Source: Acanthamoeba sp. SK_2022b
Lineage: Eukaryota; Discosea; Longamoebia; Acanthamoebidae
Reading direction: 5' to 3'
Length of the DNA: 39,706 nt
NCBI GenBank assembly: GCA_027943245.1
Contig: JANDJZ010000705.1
Span: 1 to 39,706 of the forward strand
Shown: piece after piece, positions 29,689 to 37,549 of the stretch
How positions within the stretch are numbered: position 1 is the first letter of the stretch
How the letters are laid out: the number at the start of each line of letters is the position of its first letter
Made by a program: the position numbers and the translations under genes
The notes under the pieces: generated by a model
What the model saw: the letters and a program-made list of their open reading frames with translations, nothing else
Databases searched by the model: none
What the model was told of the DNA's origin: nothing

Positions 29689-30405
29689 ATGAGCGATCGT
29701 TCCGCGCTGCTCGATGCGGTGCCCCACATTCAGCACGGCTTCGGCAGCAAACTCGCGCTGCTGCCCGGGCATCTGCTGCCCTACAGCGCCACGCTACCGG
29801 AAAAGAAGCAGGTGCACGGCACCCGTATCGTCGACGTGCTGCAACCGGCGCAGGCGTGCGGCGAGGCCGATGGTTTCTATACCCGCCAGCCCGGCATTCT
29901 GCTCAGCGTACTGACGGCGGACTGTCTGCCGGTGCTGTTCAGCCGCCGCGACGGGGGCGCCATCGCCGCGGTTCATGCCGGCTGGCGCGGGCTACTGGAC
30001 GGCATTCTGGAACAGATGGCAGCGCGCATTCGCCAGGACGGCGACACCGCCGATTGGGTGGCCTCTATCGGCCCTGCCGCCGGCCCGTGCTGCTACGAAG
30101 TCGATGAAGCGCTGGTGGAAAATTTTAAACAGCGCCTGCCGCTGCCCGCCACGCTGATCAGCCCACATTACCGGCATCTGGATCTGGCCGCGATTGCCGA
30201 ATACAAGCTGGCGGCGCTCGGCTTCGCCGCCGTTGACCGCGCAGGCAGCTGCACCATCTGCACGCCGGACGTCGACCCACAGCGGCCACAGCGCTTCAAA
30301 TACACCAGCTATCGCCGCAACAGCCACCGGCGCGCGCAGGATCCGACGCATCCGGGGATCAAAGGCCGCAACCAGTACGCCGGCATCATCATCGCCGCCG
30401 GATGA
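29689..30405 (+). CDS. YfiH/PgeF-family copper-type laccase-domain protein
   Basis: 238-residue protein of the YfiH (Cu-oxidase_4) family. Family motifs: KKQVHGTRI, LTADCLPVLF, AAVHAGWRGLLDG, IGPAAGPCCYEVDEAL and SCTICTP. The conserved His of KQVHG, Cys of TADC and His of HAGW form the metal site in this family. Members have been assigned polyphenol oxidase, purine nucleoside phosphorylase or peptidoglycan-editing roles, so activity cannot be read from sequence. In E. coli yfiH lies elsewhere and rlmA is next to cspC, so this may be an additional paralogue. Start ATG after AGGTGA. Confidence 0.85.
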   Translation: MSDRSALLDAVPHIQHGFGSKLALLPGHLLPYSATLPEKKQVHGTRIVDVLQPAQACGEADGFYTRQPGILLSVLTADCLPVLFSRRDGGAIAAVHAGWRGLLDGILEQMAARIRQDGDTADWVASIGPAAGPCCYEVDEALVENFKQRLPLPATLISPHYRHLDLAAIAEYKLAALGFAAVDRAGSCTICTPDVDPQRPQRFKYTSYRRNSHRRAQDPTHPGIKGRNQYAGIIIAAG

Positions 30406-30413
30406 CGGAAACG

Positions 30414-30441
30414 AAAAAGCCCGCTCGAAGGCGGGCTTTTT
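30414..30441. terminator. Bidirectional terminator between the laccase-domain gene and cspC
   Basis: An 11-bp stem (30414-30424 with 30431-30441) with a 6-base loop; A run on the left arm and T run on the right serve both strands. Confidence 0.88.
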
Positions 30442-30457
30442 GTACAGCTGACGCTGA

Positions 30458-30667
30458 TTAGATAGCAGTAACGTTTACTGCAGATGGGCCTTTCTGGCCA
30501 TCTTGGATTTCGAACTCAACGTTCTGGCCTTCAGCCAGGGTTTTGAAGCCGTTACCCTGGATTGCAGAGAAGTGTACGAACACGTCTTTGCTGCCGTCAG
30601 CCGGGGTGATGAAACCGAAACCTTTAGACTCGTTGAACCACTTAACTTGACCTTTGATCTTTGCCAT
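30458..30667 (-). CDS. cspC: Cold-shock-like protein CspC
   Basis: 69-residue cold-shock domain protein that differs from E. coli CspC by about one residue (PSAVNVTAI at the end). RNP1 KGFGFI and RNP2 VFVHF present. In E. coli CspC stabilises mRNAs including rpoS. It follows yobF on the same strand with a 41-base gap, as in E. coli. Confidence 0.95.
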   Translation of the reverse strand: MAKIKGQVKWFNESKGFGFITPADGSKDVFVHFSAIQGNGFKTLAEGQNVEFEIQDGQKGPSAVNVTAI

Positions 30668-30708
30668 CTTGAGTATTTCCTTTGGATTGTTTAAACCGCC
30701 CGAGGGCG

Positions 30709-30825
30709 TTACATAGACAAACTAGAGTCGTTACTGCTTGAGGCACTAAGATAAGGATCGGCAGAGAAGCGGTATTCAACGCTAACGTCTTTACTCAGAA
30801 CTTCTTTACTGAAAATGCCACACAT
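30709..30825 (-). CDS. yobF: Small stress-related protein YobF
   Basis: 38-residue protein beginning [20 protein letters not shown], clearly like E. coli YobF (47 residues), which begins [20 protein letters not shown]. It ends sooner than in E. coli (…SSLSM). GAGG lies about 13 bases upstream of the ATG at 30825. It is upstream of and co-oriented with cspC, the E. coli yobF-cspC arrangement. It accumulates under stress in E. coli; molecular role unknown. Confidence 0.9.
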   Translation of the reverse strand: MCGIFSKEVLSKDVSVEYRFSADPYLSASSSNDSSLSM

Positions 30826-31507
30826 ATACAGAACTGTACCTCGTTTTACCCAGATGCGTTATCACATACTCTGTATGCGATGGCAAGCCATTTTTAATCA
30901 CTGAACGACATGTCGCACATATTTGAAACGGTCGAGAGCCACATTTGCTTAAATAGGCCAAAAGATGTTGAAGCATCGGCTATTTTCTGCTTGCCAAACT
31001 GGCTGCGCCAGACCCCGCATTCTGATAGCGTTTTAACAAAACTTTCATCGTTTTGACGCATCTCCTTCTCGACGTTTTCGCTTTTTCGTCGCTTATAGCG
31101 TTAAAAAATTTGAATCTTTATGGAATGTCATATGCAACATTTGAATATCGATGAACGGGGGCCAATTTATTCAATGCTCCTCCGCCCCTTTACCGTCGGA
31201 AAGCGCATTCACCATCGGCCTTCAGCCCTGTCACCGCACGGCATGCGCCAGAGCGTGACGAGAGCCGGCAACCGCGCTGACACGCCGACCAACGGCTGCA
31301 TAAGCATGCAACGTCCTGACGCCTCCCCCGCTGGCCGGTGGCTTCATCCTAAATAATCCGAAAACCCTAAATCTGAATAACCGGAATAACCTTATGAATA
31401 GCGAAAGTGCGGCATTGAATTAAATCCGGAAAATCGGGTGGTTATTTGAATCCCACCCCGCACTTATCAATTTTGCTAATTACTGCCACGCTTTCAAACC
31501 GTTGATC
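30826..31507. other. Long intergenic region between yobF and the MBL-fold gene
   Basis: 682 bases. The part next to yobF should hold its promoter. Bases 31,025-31,110 are rich in repeated GTTTT/CGTTTT steps. Near the far end an inverted repeat AAGTGCGG (31405-31412) with CCGCACTT (31458-31465) encloses GGGTGG (31436-31441) with CCACCC (31453-31458); the two stems share base 31458. No supported gene. Confidence 0.55.
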
Positions 31508-32542
31508 TTATTCTTTCCTCTCTACCACCGGGCGGATAGACAACGCCTGCTGCGAGTCCTGCAACGCGATGCGCTCGCCAATCTTCAGCGGATGGAATTG
31601 ATGCTGTTCCAGCCCCGCCTCGCTCAGCGCCAGGTTCAGTTGCTGCGGCGGTTCGTCCAGCGATTCATCCGCCAGTTCGAATACCCCCCAATGGATGGGA
31701 ATGGCTCGCGGCTGATTCAGCTCGCGATACAGCGCCACCGACTGCTGCGGATCCATATGTTGCTCCTGCATGAACCAGCGCGGCGCATAGGCGCCAATGG
31801 GCAGTGCCGCCACGTCGAACGGGCCCAACCGTTGACCGATTTCCGCCAACCGCGCCGAATAGCCGCTGTCGCCGGAAAAATAGAACCGCAGCGCCGGATG
31901 ATGGATTACCCAACCGCACCACAGCGAGCGATTGCGATCCCACAACGTGCGCATGCTCCAGTGCCGCGCCGGCGTGGCATAGACCGTCAGCCCACCTAAC
32001 GACAGGCTCTGCCACCAGTCCAGCTCATGCACCTTCAGCCGATAACGGTGGAACCAACGCTTCAAGCCGAGCGGCACGATAAACTCGGCCTGTGGGAAGC
32101 GCCGCGCCAGCTGCCGTACCGTGCGCCTGTCGAGGTGGTCATAATGATTATGGGAGATCAGCACCGCATCCACCGCCGGCAATTGCTCCACCGTCAGCGG
32201 CGCCGGCGTTCTGCGCTTCGGCCCGTAGAAGCTCAGCGGCGAGGCGCGTTCGGACAACACCGGGTCGATCAGGATATAGCGGCCACCCAGGCGCAATAGC
32301 ATGGATGCATGCCCCAGCCACCAGATGCTGTCATCGCTGCCGCTGAGATCGGCGGGTTGCCACCAGCGTTCGGTAAATTGCGCGTAGCCCTGCTGCGGCG
32401 GCCTGGGCAGCCCCTGCCGCTTGCGCTCATCCTGCCAACGCTGCAGGTCGCCCTCCTGGCGCTGAGAGGGTTCCGGGTTGCGAAATCCCTCCGGCGTGTG
32501 ATGCGCCTTGGCCGCATCGTAGTAACGATTGATTCTCTTCAT
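31508..32542 (-). CDS. Metallo-beta-lactamase-fold hydrolase (RomA/NAPE-PLD-like)
   Basis: 344-residue MBL-fold protein. The zinc motif HxHxDH is SHNHYDHLD (about residues 130-138); further ligand regions are ARHWS, YFSGDSGYS and PIHWG. A YILIDPVLSERASPLSFYGPKR strand-loop follows WWLGHASMLLRLG. The layout resembles RomA of Klebsiella/Enterobacter and the NAPE-phospholipase D group, but no substrate is known from sequence and it is not expected to be a beta-lactamase. Start ATG 32542 with AGGAGAAGGGG upstream. Part of a block that separates yobF from yebO. Confidence 0.85.
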   Translation of the reverse strand: MKRINRYYDAAKAHHTPEGFRNPEPSQRQEGDLQRWQDERKRQGLPRPPQQGYAQFTERWWQPADLSGSDDSIWWLGHASMLLRLGGRYILIDPVLSERASPLSFYGPKRRTPAPLTVEQLPAVDAVLISHNHYDHLDRRTVRQLARRFPQAEFIVPLGLKRWFHRYRLKVHELDWWQSLSLGGLTVYATPARHWSMRTLWDRNRSLWCGWVIHHPALRFYFSGDSGYSARLAEIGQRLGPFDVAALPIGAYAPRWFMQEQHMDPQQSVALYRELNQPRAIPIHWGVFELADESLDEPPQQLNLALSEAGLEQHQFHPLKIGERIALQDSQQALSIRPVVERKE

Positions 32543-32764
32543 CCAGCCCCTTCTCCTGACCGCTGCGCCCCCTGCATGGGCGTGACTTTCAGTGTAACAA
32601 ACCCGACGAGACTCGTACTTCGTCAGCCGTGCGCTGCATTGCGGGACCTTTTGCCGTATGCTGTTGTCTCACTCCGGTGAGACAGCCAGGGCCGCCAAGA
32701 GCCCGTTAAGACTCTCTTAAGATCTTTGTGATTGACTTGTAGGGCATACAGAAAAGGAGAAGTT

Positions 32765-33055
32765 ATGAGTCGTTCTACATCCCGCAAATCAGGCATCGGC
32801 CTGGGGCGCCGTATTCGCAGCGCGCTGCTGGCGCAGAAGCAATACTGGAAAATGTATTTCGCCATGAAGCTGCGCCGTCTGCGCGTACCGGCGCCACTGG
32901 TTCTGCTGGGCGGTTCGCTGCTCGGGTTTTTCATGCTGACCCTGCTGATGCTCAGCGTGGTCGCCATCGACGTGATCAGCACCCTGCTGCTGCTGTGCCG
33001 GAAACTGCTGGGGCGGGGTCACGGTGAGGGGCGCGCCTTTATGCCGCGCGGCTGA
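32765..33055 (+). CDS. Small basic single-helix membrane protein of unknown function
   Basis: 96 residues. The N-terminal half is very basic (SRSTSRKSGIGLGRRIRSAL), followed by one long hydrophobic segment (about residues 43-75) and a basic, Gly/Arg-rich tail. I recognise no family. A full AAGGAGAAG ribosome-binding site precedes the ATG at 32765, which supports it over the upstream in-frame start at 32732. By the positive-inside rule both ends could face the cytoplasm if the segment forms a hairpin. Confidence 0.75.
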   Translation: MSRSTSRKSGIGLGRRIRSALLAQKQYWKMYFAMKLRRLRVPAPLVLLGGSLLGFFMLTLLMLSVVAIDVISTLLLLCRKLLGRGHGEGRAFMPRG

Positions 33056-33060
33056 CGTAG

Positions 33061-33092
33061 AAAAGAAGCGGAGGCGCAGACTACGCCTCCGC
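33061..33092 (-). terminator. Intrinsic terminator of the pheP-like gene
   Basis: GCGGAGGCG (33068-33076) with CGCCTCCGC (33084-33092); on the minus strand it is followed by TTCTTTTC. Confidence 0.7.
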
Positions 33093-33102
33093 CGCATACC
33101 GA

Positions 33103-34464
33103 TTAGCGCTTGGCGCCTTTACGGCGCGTCAGCATAAACCCGCACCACAGCACCGCAATCCACACCGGCATCAGCAACACCGAAATGCGGATCCCTTCGC
33201 TGAAATACATAATCACCAGAATCAGGCCGAGGAACGCCAGGCACAGGTAGTTGCCGAACGGATACCACAGCGCCTTAAAGCTGGGGATGACGCCCTGGCG
33301 ATTCTTGGCAGCGCGGAATTTCAGGTGCGCCAGGCAAATCATCACCCAGTTGATCACCAACGTTGACACCACCAGCGCCATCAGCAGCTCAAACGCCTTG
33401 CCGGGCATCAGGTAGTTGATCAGCACGCCAATCGAGGTAATCAACGCCGACAGCGCGATGGACAATACCGGCACGCCGCGTTTATTCACGCGCGTCAGCG
33501 CCTGCGGCGCATTGCCCTGGCTGGCCAGCCCGAACAGCATGCGGCTGTTGGCGTAAACGCCGCTGTTGTAGACCGACAGCGCGGCGGTCAACACCACCAC
33601 GTTGAGCACGGTCGCCACCAGATTGCTGTTCAGCGCATGGAAGATCAGTACGAACGGGCTACCGCCCTCCACCACTTGCCCCCACGGATAGAGCGACAGC
33701 AGCACGGTCAGCGAGCCGATATAGAAGATCAGAATGCGGTACACCACCTGATTGGTGGCTTTGGGAATGCTGCGGCGCGGATCGGCGGCTTCCGCTGCGG
33801 TGATGCCGACCATTTCCAGCCCGCCGAACGAGAACATGATGACCGCCATCGCCATCACCAGCCCGGAGAAGCCATGCGGCATAAAGCCGCCCTGCTGCCA
33901 CAGGTTGGTGATGCTGGCCTGTGGCCCGCCGTTGCCACTGACCAACAGCCAGGCGCCGAACACGATCATGCCGACAATCGCCACCACTTTGATGATGGCG
34001 AACCAGAACTCGGTTTCGCCGTACAGACGCACGTTCACCAGATTAATCAGGTTGATCAGCACGAAAAACAGCGCGGCGGAGGCCCAGGTGGGGATTTCCG
34101 GCCACCAGTACTGAATGTAGATGCCGACGGCGGTCAATTCCGCCATGCCGACCAGAATGAACATTGCCCAGTAGTTCCAGCCGGAAAGGAAGCCGGCGAA
34201 GTCGCCCCAATATTTATAGGCAAAGTGGCTGAAAGATCCGGCGACCGGCTCCTCCACCACCATTTCACCCAGCTGGCGCATGATTAAAAACGCGATAAAA
34301 CCGCCGATGGCGTAGCCCAACAGCACGGCGGGGCCGGCCATTTTAATGGTTTGCGCAATGCCGAGAAATAAACCGGTACCGATGGCGCCCCCGAGGGCAA
34401 TAAGCTGTATGTGTCTGTTTTTTAAACCGCGTTTTAGCGGAGTGTCCTGATGCTGACCGCCCAT
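33103..34464 (-). CDS. pheP: Aromatic amino acid permease, PheP/AroP type
   Basis: 453-residue APC-superfamily (AAT family) proton symporter with 12 predicted helices. The N-terminal signature is LKNRHIQLIALGGAIGTGLFLG, then RQLGEMVVEEPVAGSFSHFAYKYWG. Several diagnostic stretches agree better with E. coli PheP than AroP: NVRLYGETEFWFAIIKV, NQVVYRILIFYIGSL and YPFGNYLCLAFLG; the N terminus is shorter, as in AroP. Phenylalanine uptake is the likeliest role, but other aromatic amino acids are possible. Not in this place in E. coli. ATG at 34464. Confidence 0.85.
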   Translation of the reverse strand: MGGQHQDTPLKRGLKNRHIQLIALGGAIGTGLFLGIAQTIKMAGPAVLLGYAIGGFIAFLIMRQLGEMVVEEPVAGSFSHFAYKYWGDFAGFLSGWNYWAMFILVGMAELTAVGIYIQYWWPEIPTWASAALFFVLINLINLVNVRLYGETEFWFAIIKVVAIVGMIVFGAWLLVSGNGGPQASITNLWQQGGFMPHGFSGLVMAMAVIMFSFGGLEMVGITAAEAADPRRSIPKATNQVVYRILIFYIGSLTVLLSLYPWGQVVEGGSPFVLIFHALNSNLVATVLNVVVLTAALSVYNSGVYANSRMLFGLASQGNAPQALTRVNKRGVPVLSIALSALITSIGVLINYLMPGKAFELLMALVVSTLVINWVMICLAHLKFRAAKNRQGVIPSFKALWYPFGNYLCLAFLGLILVIMYFSEGIRISVLLMPVWIAVLWCGFMLTRRKGAKR

Positions 34465-34639
34465 CTTATCCTCATATGGCGTACACCCTTGCCGTTATCG
34501 GCCAAGATTTCACCAATCAATAAATGTATCTGCGGGCGGCTTTTTAACACTTAACCCCGTGAGCATCAAGGAGAAGCGCCCCGAGACGGCGGGCCGGAGC
34601 GCGATTTTTTTACCGTGAGAAAGCGGATAAGGGCGGCGT

Positions 34640-34876
34640 TTAGCCGGGCATTCCGCACAGTTTGGTCAGGTTGCGCGCGCCGATCATCAGCGTGGCGACA
34701 TAAGATTGGCTACGCGTGACCACTTCCACCGCCACGCGATCGTTTTGATATTTTATCAGGTAGGTCGAGGGCCAGCCCTGACGGCGCTGGCCGAAGCTTT
34801 CGGCATGACGATCGATCGCCGCATGGGCAATCACCAGATGAGACAAGTTTTTATCACCTTTGATAATGCGCTTCAT
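34640..34876 (-). CDS. Small DUF4060-like protein
   Basis: 78 residues beginning MKRIIKGDKNLSHLVIAHAA. The pattern STYLIKYQNDRVAVEVVTRSQSYVATLMIGARN resembles DUF4060 proteins, small proteins often found in phage regions of Enterobacterales; this assignment is from memory of the pattern. No membrane segment. A strong GGAGG site precedes the ATG at 34876. Co-oriented with the next small gene. Confidence 0.6.
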   Translation of the reverse strand: MKRIIKGDKNLSHLVIAHAAIDRHAESFGQRRQGWPSTYLIKYQNDRVAVEVVTRSQSYVATLMIGARNLTKLCGMPG

Positions 34877-34950
34877 AAACAGCCTCCGCCAACGACAGCT
34901 CTGTTATTAGAAAAAGGAGAAACTCTTACCAATCACCGGTATTGTTCGAA

Positions 34951-35253
34951 TCAGTTAGCCTGCCGGCTCATCAGGAAGCAGATCATCGCCGCGCGCAGCG
35001 GGCTGACGCTGTCCGCCTGCCATTCACCGCCCTGGGTGCTCATGCGCGCCTGCCATTGCGGGCTGTCGCTTTGGTTATCGGGGTTCAGACTGATTTTGTT
35101 GGCGCAAATGATCGGCCAGGCATCGGAGGGATTCTTGCAGTAATCTTTACCTTTCACACCACCGTAGGGATACCACTTGTCCGGGTTCTCCCCGGTCAGC
35201 AGCGCGATGCTGCGGTTCACTTCGGCATCGCTTTCTTCGTACCATTTAATCAT
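34951..35253 (-). CDS. DUF2591 (NinX-like) phage-type protein
   Basis: 100 residues. The core [23 protein letters not shown] and the ending [15 protein letters not shown] match the DUF2591 pattern of NinX-type proteins of lambdoid phages. The molecular role of the family is unknown. It lies 74 bases upstream of the DUF4060-like gene on the same strand. The two may be a small remnant of phage DNA now fixed in the chromosome. Confidence 0.72.
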   Translation of the reverse strand: MIKWYEESDAEVNRSIALLTGENPDKWYPYGGVKGKDYCKNPSDAWPIICANKISLNPDNQSDSPQWQARMSTQGGEWQADSVSPLRAAMICFLMSRQAN

Positions 35254-35423
35254 CGGCTTTATCCATCTTTCGTAAGGTTCGCGCTACATTACGATGTCTG
35301 TACGACAGTTTTATGACAGCGTCGCCGGTTTTCACATTATCTCTACTAATGCTTTGCCCCCTTTATCTTTCCTTAGCGCCTGCGTACACTTTTCCCTCTG
35401 TTCAGCGCCCAGGAAATGCATGC

Positions 35424-35831
35424 ATGTTGACCGGCCTCAATCACCTGACGCTCGCCGTCAGCGATCTCGATCGCAGCTTCGAATTTTATCGTCATCTGTT
35501 GGGGTTTACCCCGCACGCCCGCTGGCAGGGCGGCGCTTATCTCTCGTTGGGGGCGTTGTGGCTGTGTCTGTCGCGGGATGAGGCCCGGGCGCAACAAAGC
35601 GCGCGCGATTACACCCATTACGCCTTCAGCGTAGCGCCGGAACACATTGAGCAGATCAGCGAGCGGCTGCGCCAGAACGGCGTCAAAGAGTGGAAGAGCA
35701 ATCGCAGCGAAGGCGAATCGCTCTATTTTCTCGATCCTGACGGGCACCAGTTGGAGATCCATGCCGGCGATCTGGCCAGCCGCCTGGCGGCATGCCGGGA
35801 AAAACCGTATCAGGGCATGGTGTTTTACTGA
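35424..35831 (+). CDS. fosA: FosA-family fosfomycin glutathione transferase
   Basis: 135-residue vicinal-oxygen-chelate enzyme that inactivates fosfomycin by adding glutathione, Mn2+- and K+-dependent. Metal ligands expected from FosA are present: His7 ([15 protein letters not shown]), His65 (DYTHYAF) and Glu111 (GHQLEIHAG). The segments [34 protein letters not shown] and [13 protein letters not shown] match FosA closely. Start ATG 35424 with AGGAA upstream; the longer frame is rejected. Chromosomal fosA is known in Serratia and Klebsiella; no mobile element flanks it here. Confidence 0.92.
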   Translation: MLTGLNHLTLAVSDLDRSFEFYRHLLGFTPHARWQGGAYLSLGALWLCLSRDEARAQQSARDYTHYAFSVAPEHIEQISERLRQNGVKEWKSNRSEGESLYFLDPDGHQLEIHAGDLASRLAACREKPYQGMVFY

Positions 35832-35870
35832 GGCGCCCCGGCGGCGCTGCCGCCGGCCGGAGCATCATGC

Positions 35871-36149
35871 TTAACGTTCGGGGATAAAACCTTTGAAATC
35901 CAGCGCGGGGCTGAGATCGTCGTCGTCAGCAGCATCGCCGCCATCAGCGCGTGCACGGTGCGCCAAGCGTTTCAACAGCGCCGTTTGTTGGCGTTGTTGC
36001 TCGGCAATCTCCTGCAGCAGACGAATCTGCTCGTTGGCGCGCACGCTGGCGCGGTTCACCAGAAACCAAACCCACAGCCCAACCAGCAACGCCACGGCGG
36101 CGAGGGCCAGCGACAACAGGCCGTTCTGGCCAAAACCTAAATCGTACAT
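35871..36149 (-). CDS. yebO: Single-helix membrane protein YebO
   Basis: 92 residues from ATG 36149 (a TTG six bases upstream is possible). An N-terminal helix (about residues 11-31) is followed by NRASVRANEQIRLLQEIAEQ, a likely coiled coil, and an acidic tail ending in PER; E. coli YebO has the same plan (FFINRASSRTNEQIELLEAL). Lies downstream of mgrB on the same strand, as in E. coli. Function unknown. Confidence 0.88.
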   Translation of the reverse strand: MYDLGFGQNGLLSLALAAVALLVGLWVWFLVNRASVRANEQIRLLQEIAEQQRQQTALLKRLAHRARADGGDAADDDDLSPALDFKGFIPER

Positions 36150-36230
36150 GGACAACCCTATCTACTGCGACATTCAGGCCGCCATCTTAACACTCGCGGC
36201 GGCCGTGCGAACATCCCTGCCAAAAATTGC

Positions 36231-36389
36231 TTACCAGGGCACGAAGCGCGTTACCGAGCAGATGCCCAGCGCAAAGTTTCCGCCATCGTCGCAATAACTG
36301 TCCAGCGCCAACAGGTAGAAAAACAGGCAGGCAGCGACGGCCGTCATTATCACGAGGATTTTTTTTCGCAACAAATTTAGCAGCCTCAT
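36231..36389 (-). CDS. mgrB: PhoQ feedback inhibitor MgrB
   Basis: 52-residue inner-membrane peptide. It has a basic cytoplasmic start (MRLLNLLRKK), one membrane helix (about residues 11-29) and a periplasmic part with Cys33 and Cys44 spaced 11 apart, as Cys28 and Cys39 of E. coli MgrB, ending in RFVPW (E. coli QFIPW). MgrB dampens the PhoQ sensor kinase in E. coli; the same is inferred here. The N terminus is about 5 residues longer than in E. coli; an internal ATG (residue 15) is unlikely because it would cut the helix. It has synteny with yobH and yebO, so the call is firm despite its size. Confidence 0.93.
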   Translation of the reverse strand: MRLLNLLRKKILVIMTAVAACLFFYLLALDSYCDDGGNFALGICSVTRFVPW

Positions 36390-36429
36390 TGTTATCTGGG
36401 TAATCTATCGCGCATGTTATCACAGCGAA

Positions 36430-36446
36430 GTTAAACGAAGTTTAAC
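36430..36446. promoter_or_regulatory. GTTTA-type palindrome upstream of mgrB, possible PhoP site
   Basis: Perfect inverted repeat GTTAAAC-GAA-GTTTAAC, with a further CGTTTA at 36451-36456. PhoP boxes are GTTTA-like direct repeats spaced by 11 bases; here the plus-strand spacing is 12, so the fit is imperfect. It lies 41 bases upstream of the mgrB start and 104 bases upstream of yobH. Confidence 0.4.
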
Positions 36447-36550
36447 TTGTCGTTTAGATTTCTGGCTATCGCCCGGTTTTCAGACTGTTACCCTTGCCGT
36501 CATGCCGTTGCCGTGGCTAGATGGGCCCTCAGGGACAATGAGGAAGCACA

Positions 36551-36784
36551 ATGAGCAGATTGATTAAGTGGGTACTGGTGTTGGCGGTCATTTACGGCGG
36601 CTTTTTGATCTCGGGTTACGGCGTGCTGATAGGCAGCAACAAGAACGTTGGCGGGTTGGGATTGCAGTGCAAATACCTGACGGCGCGCAACGTGGCGATC
36701 GCCCAGTACGTCAATGGCGACAACGGTTTCATCGGCGTAGCCGACTGCCCGCTGTTCAAGAAAATCGAAACGGTGGTGGATTAA
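36551..36784 (+). CDS. yobH: YobH family small protein
   Basis: 77 residues with an N-terminal signal or membrane segment (about 5-27) then SGYGVLIGSNKNVGGLGLQCKYLTARN and DCPLFKK, matching E. coli YobH (79 residues). Two cysteines (in LQCKYL and ADCPLF) are kept. Divergent from mgrB, as in E. coli. Function unknown. Confidence 0.9.
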   Translation: MSRLIKWVLVLAVIYGGFLISGYGVLIGSNKNVGGLGLQCKYLTARNVAIAQYVNGDNGFIGVADCPLFKKIETVVD

Positions 36785-36824
36785 CCGCCACCGCCCGACG
36801 CCGCCGCCCTGCGGCGGCCCCGCC

Positions 36825-37064
36825 TCAGCTGCGGGTGAACTTCATCTCGATCAGCGCAATCGCCTTGTCAATCGCGCGGCGAGTCACCGGATCGGCGCCT
36901 GCAGGATGCGTGGAGAAATCGATGCTTTTAAGCTGACCCGCCATCTTGTCACGCACTTCGGTAGGCGCAATCACGTCGATAACGTCCAGAATCTGTTTGA
37001 TGACCAGTTGGCAAGCGACCAGATCGGAAGCCAGTTCCTGCTCGTTGCTCAGCATGTCAGACAT
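36825..37064 (-). CDS. DUF2594 (YecF-like) small protein
   Basis: 79 residues, [20 protein letters not shown], all-helical in appearance with no membrane segment. The [17 protein letters not shown] start and overall length resemble E. coli YecF (DUF2594), though identity is low in the rest. AGAGGA ribosome-binding site before the ATG at 37064. Convergent with yobH. Role unknown. Confidence 0.72.
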   Translation of the reverse strand: MSDMLSNEQELASDLVACQLVIKQILDVIDVIAPTEVRDKMAGQLKSIDFSTHPAGADPVTRRAIDKAIALIEMKFTRS

Positions 37065-37247
37065 AATAATTTTCCTCTTGATTCAAACGCCGCACAGAAT
37101 AGCACGCTGCCTGCACCATTGCCCGCTCTCCCCGCCTTTTTCCCCCTTCTGCGCACCGCCGGGCAAAAGCCCGCGGCGGATTAGCCTATACTTGCAGCAT
37201 GACGGTGGCAAAAACCACCCGTAAGCCACAACCAACAGGAGAAAGTT

Positions 37248-37460
37248 ATGGCGAATCACAATGTGAAATCCTGGGCGACAGTGCGTGAAACTTCGGTGGA
37301 AATCGCCGAAGCTATTTTTGAACTGGCAGGGAACGACGAAGTGTTGGCACAGAAGATCTGGGAAGAAGGCAGCGACGAAGCGTTGGAGAAGGCCTTTGCC
37401 AAAACCACCGCCGATCAGCTTTATTGGGGAGAGGAAACCGTCGAGCGGAAAAACGTTTGA
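37248..37460 (+). CDS. yccJ: YccJ family protein
   Basis: 70-residue cytoplasmic protein with [20 protein letters not shown] and [16 protein letters not shown], matching E. coli YccJ (75 residues) down to the ending ERKNV. Strong AGGAGA site. In E. coli yccJ is next to wrbA, so the location differs. Function unknown. Confidence 0.9.
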   Translation: MANHNVKSWATVRETSVEIAEAIFELAGNDEVLAQKIWEEGSDEALEKAFAKTTADQLYWGEETVERKNV

Positions 37461-37473
37461 GCGGCTACGCAAC

Positions 37474-37503
37474 AAAAAGCCCGGGTTTCTGACCCAGGCT
37501 TTC
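37474..37503 (+). terminator. Intrinsic terminator of yccJ
   Basis: AAAGCC and GGGT arms pair with ACCC and GGCTTT, interrupted by one unpaired base per arm; short T run. Confidence 0.6.
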
Positions 37504-37549
37504 CCGATTCGCGATCGCCCCGCTCAGCGGCGTGCAATGTCTCTTGCTC

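Noticed and set aside
13220..30667. The two cold-shock genes as a duplication or repeat pair
   Set aside because: They differ in many positions and match different family members; normal paralogues.
30894..31061. 55-codon minus-strand ORF upstream of yobF
   Set aside because: The AAGGAG directly abuts the ATG with no spacing, codon use is unlike the backbone, and no family is recognised.
31120..31356. 78-codon plus-strand ORF
   Set aside because: No ribosome-binding site, no family, low-information sequence.
31508..32542. Beta-lactamase
   Set aside because: It has the MBL fold and zinc motif only; the layout is that of RomA/NAPE-PLD-type hydrolases, not of a class B beta-lactamase.
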